5,552 nucleotides of DNA, taken from NCBI GenBank assembly GCA_023433465.1, contig JAEZCR010000031.1:1-5552 (forward strand). Direction: 5' to 3'. Every line of letters begins with the position of its first letter. Within the stretch, counting starts at the first letter, position 1. Below the pieces are notes generated by a model, which was not told the DNA's origin, did not search any database, and worked only from the letters and a program-made list of their open reading frames with translations. This DNA is from Pseudomonadota bacterium (GTDB taxonomy: Bacteria > Pseudomonadota > Gammaproteobacteria > Steroidobacterales > Steroidobacteraceae). Shown one piece after another: positions 1 through 5,305 of the stretch. The position numbers and the translations under genes are program-made.

Positions 1-541
1 ACAGCTCCTTGAACTTCTTCGCGTCCTCGGTGCCGTGTTCGAACTCGATGCCGGCGTAGATGTCCTCGGTGTTCTCGCGGAAGATGACCATGTCGACCTT
101 CTCGGGCGCCTTGACGGGCGAGGGCACTCCCTTGAACCAGCGCACGGGGCGCAGGCAGACGTACAGGTCTAACAACTGGCGCAGCGCCACGTTCAGCGAA
201 CGGATGCCGCCGCCCACCGGCGTGGTCAGCGGGCCCTTGATGGACACCAGGTACTCGCGGCAGGCCTCGACGGTCTCGTCCGGCAGCCAGCTCTTGAACA
301 GGTTGAACGACTTCTCGCCCGCGTAGATCTCGAGCCAGTGGATCTTGCGCTTGCCGCCGTAGGCCTTCTGCACCGCCGCGTCCATGACGCGCACGCTGGC
401 GCGCCAGATGTCCGGACCCGTGCCGTCGCCTTCGATGAAGGGAATGATCGGCTGATCGGGAACGCTGAGCTTGCCGTTCTGGATCGAAATCTTCGCGCCG
501 CCGGCCGGCGGAGACACCTTGGGACTCGTCGGAGTTGCCAT
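1..541 (-). CDS. icd: NADP-dependent isocitrate dehydrogenase, N-terminal part (cut by left edge)
   Basis: This gene encodes the TCA-cycle enzyme that converts isocitrate and NADP+ to 2-oxoglutarate, CO2 and NADPH in the cytoplasm. The 180 visible residues, from an ATG at 541-539, follow E. coli Icd closely: PIIPFIEGDG at 31-40, KGPLTTPVGGG at 102-112, RSLNVALRQ at 114-122, LRPVRWF at 130-136 and FRENTEDIYAGIE at 154-166. With a constant offset of two, the E. coli substrate residues Ser113, Asn115, Arg119, Arg129, Arg153 and Tyr160 correspond to Ser115, Asn117, Arg121, Arg131, Arg155 and Tyr162. Ser115 is therefore the equivalent of the AceK phosphorylation site. The NADP-binding C-terminal half (family length about 415 residues) lies off the left edge. 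The start is supported by matching the E. coli N-terminus within two residues. There is only a weak A/G-rich stretch (AAAGAAAC) before the ATG. The gene is divergent from aguA, and identity is near certain. Confidence 0.96.
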   Translation of the reverse strand, partial: MATPTSPKVSPPAGGAKISIQNGKLSVPDQPIIPFIEGDGTGPDIWRASVRVMDAAVQKAYGGKRKIHWLEIYAGEKSFNLFKSWLPDETVEACREYLVSIKGPLTTPVGGGIRSLNVALRQLLDLYVCLRPVRWFKGVPSPVKAPEKVDMVIFRENTEDIYAGIEFEHGTEDAKKFKEL

Positions 542-637
542 CGTTGTTTCTTTGGATTGCCAGGGGAATCTGAAGGGGCCGCGATGCTAACACAGCGCCG
601 GAAACCCTTGATTCATTGGCTACAATGTCGGCCACAA
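542..637. promoter_or_regulatory. Divergent icd/aguA intergenic region with weak promoter-like boxes
   Basis: These 96 bp must hold the promoters of both flanking genes, since they point away from each other. On the plus strand a TACAAT hexamer at 621-626 resembles a sigma-70 -10 box and lies 11 nt before the aguA ATG. No good -35 is found 16-18 nt upstream of it. On the minus strand TAGCAT (589-584) is a possible -10 for icd, giving a leader of roughly 35 nt, again without a convincing -35. The boxes are seen in the sequence; promoter function is inferred only. Confidence 0.35.
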
Positions 638-1729
638 ATGTCGCAAACCCACGATTCCAAACCCGCGGCGGACGGCTTTTCGATGCCCGCCGAATACGCG
701 CCGCACGCCGGCTGCTGGATGCTCTGGCCCGAGCGGCAGGACAACTGGCGCGCGGGCGCGCTGCCGGCCCAGGAGGCTTTCGCGCAGGTCGCGGCCGCCA
801 TCGCGCGTTTCGAGCCTGTGACGGTCGGCGTCTCCGCGGACCACTACGAATTCGCGCGCGCCCAGCTCGCGCCACACGTGCGCGTGCTCGAGATCGCGCA
901 CGACGACGCCTGGATGCGCGACGTCGGGCCGACGTTCGTGACCAACGGCAAGGGTGTCCGGCGCGGCGTCGACTGGCAGTTCAACGCCTGGGGCGGGCTC
1001 AACGGCGGCCTGTATTTCCCGTGGGACCAGGACGACCTCGTCGCGCGCAAGGTGCTCGAGATCGAAGGTTGCGACCGCTATCGCGCGCCGATCATCAACG
1101 AAGGCGGCGCGATCCACGTCGACGGGGCGGGGACCGCGCTGGTCACCGAACAATGTTTGTTGAATCCGAATCGCAATCCCGGGCTCTCGCGCGGCGAGAT
1201 CGAACAGTGCCTGAAGGATTACCTGGGTGTGCGCACGGTGATCTGGCTCGGCCAGGGCGTCGTTGACGATGAAACCGACGGCCACGTCGACAACCTGGCG
1301 TGCTTCGTGAAACCCGGCGTCGTCGCGCTCACCTGGACCGACGACGAGAGCGATCCCCAGTACGAAGTGTCCGCCGACGCGCTCGAACGGCTCGAGTCCG
1401 CGCGCGACGCGCGCAGGCGCGAGATCGAGGTCATCAAGCTGCCGATGCCCGGGCCGCTCGAACGCACGAAGGAAGAAGCGGGCGGCGTGCTGCTGCGCGA
1501 CCACACGCACGCGCGACTCGTCGGCCAGCGTCTCGCGGCGAGTTACGTCAATTTCTACATCGCGAACAAGGGCATCGTCATGCCCCTGCTCGACGCGAAG
1601 ACCGATCGCGCCGCGGCCGCGCGACTCAAACGTGCTTTTCCCGGCCGCCAGGTCGTGGGTGTGCCCGCGCGCGAGATCCTGTTAGGCGGCGGCAACATTC
1701 ACTGCATCACCCAGCAGGTGCCTCGGTAA
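638..1729 (+). CDS. aguA: Agmatine deiminase (agmatine iminohydrolase)
   Basis: The product is a cytoplasmic enzyme that hydrolyses agmatine to N-carbamoylputrescine and ammonia, the first step of the deiminase route from arginine to putrescine. The 363 residues match the family's usual length (about 365-370) and show its motifs throughout: MPAEYAPHAGCWMLWPER (16-33), DDAWMRDVGPTFV (89-101), FNAWGG (115-120), INEGGAIHVDG (153-163), DETDGHVDN (211-219), MPGPL (270-274), SYVNFY (302-307) and GGGNIHCITQQ (350-360). From the guanidine-modifying fold, the expected catalytic nucleophile is Cys356, with His216, Glu155 and Asp95 as likely partners. The frame is open far upstream (to 338), but that stretch lies over icd. 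The ATG at 638 gives the family-typical lead into ADGFSMPAEY; an ATG at 683 would remove it. No Shine-Dalgarno sequence is visible before 638. The usual next-step gene aguB (N-carbamoylputrescine amidase) is absent on both sides within the window. Confidence 0.95.
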   Translation: MSQTHDSKPAADGFSMPAEYAPHAGCWMLWPERQDNWRAGALPAQEAFAQVAAAIARFEPVTVGVSADHYEFARAQLAPHVRVLEIAHDDAWMRDVGPTFVTNGKGVRRGVDWQFNAWGGLNGGLYFPWDQDDLVARKVLEIEGCDRYRAPIINEGGAIHVDGAGTALVTEQCLLNPNRNPGLSRGEIEQCLKDYLGVRTVIWLGQGVVDDETDGHVDNLACFVKPGVVALTWTDDESDPQYEVSADALERLESARDARRREIEVIKLPMPGPLERTKEEAGGVLLRDHTHARLVGQRLAASYVNFYIANKGIVMPLLDAKTDRAAAARLKRAFPGRQVVGVPAREILLGGGNIHCITQQVPR

Positions 1730-1732
1730 CGG

Positions 1733-1751
1733 GCGTCGCCTGTCGCGACGC
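1733..1751 (+). terminator. GC-rich hairpin just after aguA, possible terminator without U-tract
   Basis: A perfect 7-bp stem (GCGTCGC paired with GCGACGC) with a 5-nt loop (CTGTC) begins four bases after the aguA stop codon. It is not followed by a run of T, so intrinsic termination is doubtful. It could protect the 3' end of the mRNA, or be chance in GC-rich DNA. Confidence 0.3.
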
Positions 1752-1964
1752 GGCAGGAACGCTCGAATCCGCGTGATCATCGGCCGCGACGTCCGCGGCG
1801 CGCGTTGTAAAGATTTTCCTGCCATTGACACGCGCCGCGCCGACAGGCAGGCGACACGTTTCGTGGTACGCCTCCTAACTTCGATCCTAAGGCGCGAGAG
1901 TTGCGAGGGCCGACGCGAGATTGATAGGCGCGCGCCGCGTGTAGCTGTCGGCATCCGGCGACGT

Positions 1965-1996
1965 TTGGCTAAAACCCCGGTATTGTTTGTTAGACT
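1965..1996 (+). promoter_or_regulatory. Weak promoter-like sequence before the 64-residue gene
   Basis: TTGGCT (1965-1970) and TAGACT (1991-1996) resemble -35 and -10 boxes, but the 20-nt spacer is longer than the preferred 17. The stretch sits in the most AT-rich part of the gap, and a start near 2003 would give a leader of about 37 nt ending in a good ribosome binding site. This is inference from position and partial matches only. Confidence 0.27.
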
Positions 1997-2026
1997 ACGG
2001 TCCGCGAATTTCCCACCCACCGTATC

Positions 2027-2033
2027 GAGAGGA
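2027..2033 (+). promoter_or_regulatory. Ribosome binding site fixing the start at 2040
   Basis: GAGAGGA lies six bases before the ATG at 2040. It is the best-spaced Shine-Dalgarno sequence in the window. It decides the start of the small gene against the long upstream extension of the same frame. Confidence 0.7.
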
Positions 2034-2039
2034 CTCCGA

Positions 2040-2234
2040 ATGGCAGCCAGTAAAAAAGGTGCTCGTCACATGCGCGAATGGTCGGAGGGCGACATGAAGA
2101 AACTGCGCCAGTTCGCCAAGGCGCGGGTGTCGGCGCGCGTCGCGGCGCAGAAGCTGGGTCGCTCGCCGGGTGCGGTTCGCTACAAGGCCATGATGGAAGG
2201 CGTCTCGTTCCGCTCCATCAACCGCAGAAAATAG
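2040..2234 (+). CDS. Small basic SANT/HTH-like protein, 64 residues, function unknown
   Basis: I cannot assign this protein to a named gene. It has 64 residues and is very rich in Lys and Arg. The pattern REWSEGDMKKLRQFA (12-26), then SARVAAQKLGRSPGAVRYKA (31-50), then EGVSFR (53-58), is what small Myb/SANT or helix-turn-helix proteins show. They have a tryptophan plus acidic residues opening helix 1, an alanine-rich helix 2, and a 'LGRS.GAV..KA' recognition-type helix. This makes nucleic-acid binding plausible but unproven. Translation from 2040 is supported by a well-placed ribosome binding site and by reading through a coherent domain to a TAG stop at 2232-2234. It stands alone between aguA and a convergent operon, followed at once by a strong hairpin, so it is probably a single-gene transcript. 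Alternative readings are a nucleoid-associated or regulatory accessory protein. Confidence 0.75.
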   Translation: MAASKKGARHMREWSEGDMKKLRQFAKARVSARVAAQKLGRSPGAVRYKAMMEGVSFRSINRRK

Positions 2235-2242
2235 AATCCGCC

Positions 2243-2267
2243 GCGGGGCGGCAGAATGCCGCCCCGC
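2243..2267. terminator. Strong perfect hairpin between convergent genes, probable terminator
   Basis: A 10-bp perfect GC stem (GCGGGGCGGC with GCCGCCCCGC) and a 5-nt AGAAT loop begin 8 nt after the stop of the small basic gene. On the plus strand no T-run follows. On the minus strand the stem is followed, after about seven bases, by a T-rich stretch (ATTCTATTTTCT). It may therefore act better for transcripts arriving from the TPR gene side, or in both directions. The stem is seen directly; termination is inferred from position. Confidence 0.55.
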
Positions 2268-2374
2268 AGAAACGTTCAGTTGCGGCAGAATGCCGCCCCG
2301 CAGAAACGTTCAGTTGCGGCAGAACGCCGCCCCGCAGATACACGCAACCGCGGCCTCGATCAGCCGCCCCGCAG
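2248..2374. repeat. Tandem array of 34-bp hairpin-containing units (two identical, two degenerate)
   Basis: Unit 1 (2248-2281) and unit 2 (2282-2315) are identical over all 34 bases. Unit 3 (2316-2349) matches in its first half, apart from one T-to-C change, and diverges in the second. A fourth partial unit (2350-2374) keeps GCGGC and GCCGCCCCGCAG with a longer 8-nt loop between. Each unit holds a short inverted repeat (GCGGC-loop-GCCGC). Units 1 and 2 also carry the palindrome AACGTT (2271-2276 and 2305-2310). The last unit runs over the stop codon of the TPR gene and encodes its final residues (LRGG). The array lies between convergent genes, suggesting expansion of a terminator or gene-end sequence. 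The absence of distinct spacers rules out a CRISPR reading. Confidence 0.85.
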
Positions 2375-3118
2375 CTCCTTTTCAGCCTCGTCCAGCCATT
2401 CCTTTTGCGCCTTGCGATAGTGCGCGGGCGCGAACCGGGCGCGATCCAGAAGACTTTCGAGAATTTCCCGCGCCTGCGGCGCCTTACCGGCCCGCTTCAG
2501 CAACTTCGCGTAACGCACGCCGGCCTCGGCGCCCGCGTAATAATCGGCCAGCGTCGCGTATTCGGACAGCGCCTTGTCCACGTCACCCTCGCCCTCGAGC
2601 GAACGCGCGTAGAGCAGATGACCATCCGGTGACTTGAAGTCGGGGTTCTTCTGGATCAGTTCGTCGAGCGTCTTGCGCGCCCCCGCCGGATCGTCCGCGG
2701 CGAACTGCGCGCGCGCGTATCCCAACAGCAGCTTGGGATCGTCGGCGAATACGCCTGTAAGACTGTTCTGATAGATAGGCAGGGCTTCCGCCGCCCTGCC
2801 GAGCCGCACGAGTTCCTCGGCGTAGCGCTGGCGCGCGCCCACGGTGCCCGCGACTTTCATCTCGTTTTCGAGTCGCCGCAGGTCACCCTCCGGATCGAGC
2901 GTCGTGCGCAGGCCGCGCATGGCGCGGCGGCTGGTTCGCGAGCGCAGCAGGTCCGGAATGATTTCCACGCCCGTGTAAAGCAACGCGCCGACGAACGGCA
3001 GCGACGTCATCAGGATCACCAGCACGTAGACCCAGATCGTGTTACGGCCGGTCTTGATGCAATGGACGATGAGCCCGAGCGAGATGAGTCCGGAAATGAT
3101 GTAAAGCGCGAATGCCAT
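2360..3118 (-). CDS. Membrane-anchored tetratricopeptide-repeat protein
   Basis: The product is a 252-residue protein of unknown specific role. Two hydrophobic helices at the N-terminus (about 2-22 and 27-49) should anchor it in the inner membrane. The segment TIWVYVLVILMTSLPFVGALLY resembles the N-terminal membrane module found in phospholipase D-type synthases, but no catalytic HKD motif follows. After a basic linker (58-88, rich in Arg) come about four TPR-like helix pairs: roughly 94-127, 128-160, 164-194 and 197-230. Typical elements include YAEELVRLGRAAEALPIYQ, GYARAQFAADDPAGARKTL and YAKLLKRAGKAPQAREIL. TPRs bind partner proteins, so a scaffold or adaptor role is inferred. It starts 15 nt after the TonB receptor's stop, with GGAG (3132-3129) ten bases before its ATG, so it is probably co-transcribed and may serve the receptor. 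Its last codons lie in a tandem repeat. Confidence 0.85.
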   Translation of the reverse strand: MAFALYIISGLISLGLIVHCIKTGRNTIWVYVLVILMTSLPFVGALLYTGVEIIPDLLRSRTSRRAMRGLRTTLDPEGDLRRLENEMKVAGTVGARQRYAEELVRLGRAAEALPIYQNSLTGVFADDPKLLLGYARAQFAADDPAGARKTLDELIQKNPDFKSPDGHLLYARSLEGEGDVDKALSEYATLADYYAGAEAGVRYAKLLKRAGKAPQAREILESLLDRARFAPAHYRKAQKEWLDEAEKELRGG

Positions 3119-3133
3119 CCAGCGGACGCTCCG

Positions 3134-5224
3134 TCAGTGATGCACGAATTGCGCGGAGAGGAACAACGCGCGGCCACGTGCCGGGAAGTAGCGGTAATTG
3201 CCGAACGCGTAGTCCGCGCGATCCGCGAAAGCCTGGTCGAACACATTGTCGATGCGCAGCGCCAGCTGGAAATCCCCGGGCGCAGCCCAGCCGACGCGCA
3301 GGTTGGTCACGTCGTGACCGGAGTAGCGCGCGGTATTCGCCGCATCGAGAAAGTAGGAGTCCACGTAATAGGTAGTCGCCCCGAGCGCCCATTGTCCGTC
3401 AGTGCCCAGCGGCAACTCGAGATCGATTGAATGCAGGTTGCGCGGGGCGGTATCCACCTCGTTGCCCGCGACGATCGTTTCGCCGCCTTCGATGGCCCGG
3501 GAGAACGTGTACTCGTGTTTCGCCACGGTTCCGGCCAGCGTGGCGCGCAGGTTCGTGCCGCCGAGGCGGGGGCGTATCTGGAACTGGTACTCGAAACCGC
3601 GATGTCGCGTCGAGCCGTTGCCGACGTTGAATCCATTCGTCTCCCGCAGGATCACGTTGTCCTTGTTCATCGCGAACAACGCGAGGTCGAAGGAGATCAG
3701 TGCGTCGCGGAATTTCCAGCCGAGCTCCACCGAGTCGAGCTGTTCGCTGTCGAGGTCGGCTTCGACCTGCTGGCGCTGCAGGCGATAGAGCTCCGTCATT
3801 TCCGGCGGACGGAAGCCGGTGGAACCATTGAGATAAACGAGATTGCCCGCGTCGGGCTGCCAGGCGAGGGTGATGCGCGGCGCGAGGTTGTCGAACGTAT
3901 CGCCGCGGTCCGGCGGACGCGAATACAGGCAGCCGGCGCCCGGGCAGGGTACGCCGTTCTCCGCGGTGTTCCCGTCGATCATCCGGTTGTCGTAATCGTA
4001 GTTAGTCCGGTCCGCGCGCAGCGCCGCCGTGGCGGTGAACTGGTCCGTGAACCTGAACTCCACGGAGGCGGTCGCGCCGAGCGTCCATGATTCGACCACG
4101 TAGTCGTAGTGGTAGCCCGCGGGCCGGATCGCGTTCGCGGCCGGCGCGCCGTCCGTCGCGGGGCCGGACTGGAATTCAGTCAGCTCCGAGGAGGCGCTCT
4201 CCGCGTCGAGCGCCACGCGCGCGGTGAGCTTCTCGAACGGGAAACTCGCCGAGCCGGAAAGAAACCAGCTGGTCTGCGCATTGTGTTCGAGCGGCTTGCC
4301 GATCAGGAAGTGCTGCAGGAAGTCCATGCGCGAGCGGCGATAGAGCGCGGCGACGGAGAAATCGCCGTCGTCGCCAAGAACGTCCTGCGCATCCCAAAAC
4401 ACCGCCACGCGTGCGCTCGACGCGTCGCGAAAGGCTTCCGGGTTGGGATTCGATTTGGCAATGTCCTCGTCGCGATAACTTTCGAACCCCTGGATGAATC
4501 CCGCTGTTTCCTGGTTGAGCACGGTGCCGGATGCGCGCACGCGCAGCTCGCCCGGACCCAGCGGCGTGTCGGCAAGCAGGTTGAGCTTGGCCTCGTCGAC
4601 GCCCGAGGCGTCGCGCCAGCCGGGCGCGCGGGTCCACGTGCCGTAGGCGGCGAGACCCCGGTTCGCGGCTTCGTCGCCCGCCGACGTCGCGAACGTCAGC
4701 CGGCGGAACGAATCCGATCCCAGCTCCGCGCCGAGGGAAAGCGCCGGCACCTCGAATGAACGCGGCGTGAGTACGTTGACGATGCCATGCACGGCGCTCG
4801 CGCCGAACAACGCCGAGCCCGGTCCGCGCAGCACCTCGATCACCGAAGCCTGCTCGTAGTTGAGCTCGAACATCTCGTTGAGATTGCAGAAGCCGACGGG
4901 GCGGATCGGGAGGCTGTCCTCGGCCATCAGGAACGCGCCGCAGGCGCCCGCGCCCGTCAGCACCGGCGAACGGATGGCGCCGAGGCTTTCCGCGCCGCTG
5001 CCGCGCTGGACGTACACGCCGGGACTGGTGTTGAGCACCTCGGACTGGTGTTTCGGCGAGATGGCCGCGATGGTCTGCTCGTCGATGCGCGCGACGCTCG
5101 CGGGCGTGCGCGCGCCGGAACGCGCATCGCGCATGCCGGTGACGACGATGTCGGTCGGGCCCGCTTCCTCCTGGCCGAGCGCCGCGAGCGGCAGCAGCGC
5201 CGCGAGGGAAAAAAGAATACGCAT
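3134..5224 (-). CDS. TonB-dependent outer membrane receptor
   Basis: The product is a 696-residue outer membrane transporter driven by the TonB-ExbB-ExbD system. It has a signal peptide (1-17, MRILFSLAALLPLAALG, then QEE), a TonB-box-like DIVVTG (25-30) and a plug domain (about 40-155). The plug contains NTSPGVYVQRGSG (65-77) and the conserved VIEVLRGPGSALFGASAVHGIVNVL (128-152). A beta-barrel of alternating strands follows, with the closing motif IDNVFDQAFADRA (658-670) and YFPARGRALFLSAQF (679-693). The plug contains Cys95 and Cys113, and an extracellular-loop region Cys427 and Cys432; these are the only cysteines, so two disulfides are plausible. The substrate cannot be read from the sequence: siderophore, vitamin, sugar and peptide are all possible. 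The length is normal for the family (650-750), with no frameshift. The ATG at 5224 gives an immediate signal peptide, though there is no clear Shine-Dalgarno sequence. The TPR gene follows after 15 nt. Confidence 0.95.
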   Translation of the reverse strand: MRILFSLAALLPLAALGQEEAGPTDIVVTGMRDARSGARTPASVARIDEQTIAAISPKHQSEVLNTSPGVYVQRGSGAESLGAIRSPVLTGAGACGAFLMAEDSLPIRPVGFCNLNEMFELNYEQASVIEVLRGPGSALFGASAVHGIVNVLTPRSFEVPALSLGAELGSDSFRRLTFATSAGDEAANRGLAAYGTWTRAPGWRDASGVDEAKLNLLADTPLGPGELRVRASGTVLNQETAGFIQGFESYRDEDIAKSNPNPEAFRDASSARVAVFWDAQDVLGDDGDFSVAALYRRSRMDFLQHFLIGKPLEHNAQTSWFLSGSASFPFEKLTARVALDAESASSELTEFQSGPATDGAPAANAIRPAGYHYDYVVESWTLGATASVEFRFTDQFTATAALRADRTNYDYDNRMIDGNTAENGVPCPGAGCLYSRPPDRGDTFDNLAPRITLAWQPDAGNLVYLNGSTGFRPPEMTELYRLQRQQVEADLDSEQLDSVELGWKFRDALISFDLALFAMNKDNVILRETNGFNVGNGSTRHRGFEYQFQIRPRLGGTNLRATLAGTVAKHEYTFSRAIEGGETIVAGNEVDTAPRNLHSIDLELPLGTDGQWALGATTYYVDSYFLDAANTARYSGHDVTNLRVGWAAPGDFQLALRIDNVFDQAFADRADYAFGNYRYFPARGRALFLSAQFVHH

Positions 5225-5237
5225 GATTTGGTGGCCG

Positions 5238-5267
5238 ATTATCGCCGTGAACGTCTATCCTTGCTAA
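5238..5267 (-). promoter_or_regulatory. Possible sigma-70 promoter of the receptor-TPR operon
   Basis: Read on the minus strand, TTAGCA (5267-5262, four of six matches to TTGACA) and GATAAT (5243-5238, five of six to TATAAT) are separated by 18 nt. Transcription would start close to the ATG at 5224, leaving a leader of only a few bases. This fits the absence of a Shine-Dalgarno sequence there. No full Fur box is visible. Inference only. Confidence 0.38.
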
Positions 5268-5305
5268 GGGATTCTCTGGCGCAGGAGAGTATCCCGCCGC
5301 CGCTG

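Larger units (their letters stand above)
1730..2039. other. 310-bp gap between aguA and the small basic gene
   Basis: I find no supported gene here. The plus-strand frame of the next gene is open back to 1773, but the added 89 codons give a low-complexity, Arg-rich sequence and would cover the probable promoter region. A minus-strand frame (2020-1682) is likewise Arg-rich, resembles no family and overlaps the end of aguA. The left end holds the hairpin at 1733-1751. A 10-bp GC palindrome lies at 1927-1936. The last 80 bases become less GC-rich (around TAAAACCCC and TATTGTTTGTTAG), as expected of a promoter or leader region. Confidence 0.5.

Noticed and set aside
338..637. Upstream in-frame extension of aguA by 100 codons
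   Set aside because: It lies antisense over the well-supported icd coding region and has no similarity to agmatine deiminase N-termini; the family start matches 638.
620..1510. Long minus-strand open frame (296 codons) opposite aguA
   Set aside because: It is a shadow produced by GC-rich codon use in aguA. The product resembles no family, and the plus strand carries all agmatine deiminase motifs.
1927..1936. Palindrome GGCGCGCGCC as an operator
   Set aside because: A 10-bp alternating GC palindrome is expected by chance in this base composition, and nothing else supports it.
1682..2020. Minus-strand open frame of 112 codons
   Set aside because: Arg-rich, low-complexity product overlapping the aguA 3' end, with no recognisable domain and no convincing ribosome binding site.
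1773..2039. N-terminal extension of the 64-residue protein
   Set aside because: The good ribosome binding site is at 2027-2033, and the extension is compositionally unlike a folded domain and covers the likely promoter region.
2248..2349. CRISPR array
   Set aside because: The 34-bp units are contiguous with no unique spacers, and no cas gene is present.
4109..4759. Plus-strand open frames opposite the TonB receptor (also 3431-4090)
   Set aside because: They are antisense shadows of a continuous 696-residue receptor with signal peptide, plug and barrel motifs.
5225..5270. Fur box upstream of the TonB receptor
   Set aside because: Only one GATAAT hexamer is present, without the repeated or inverted copies that a Fur site needs; iron regulation cannot be claimed.
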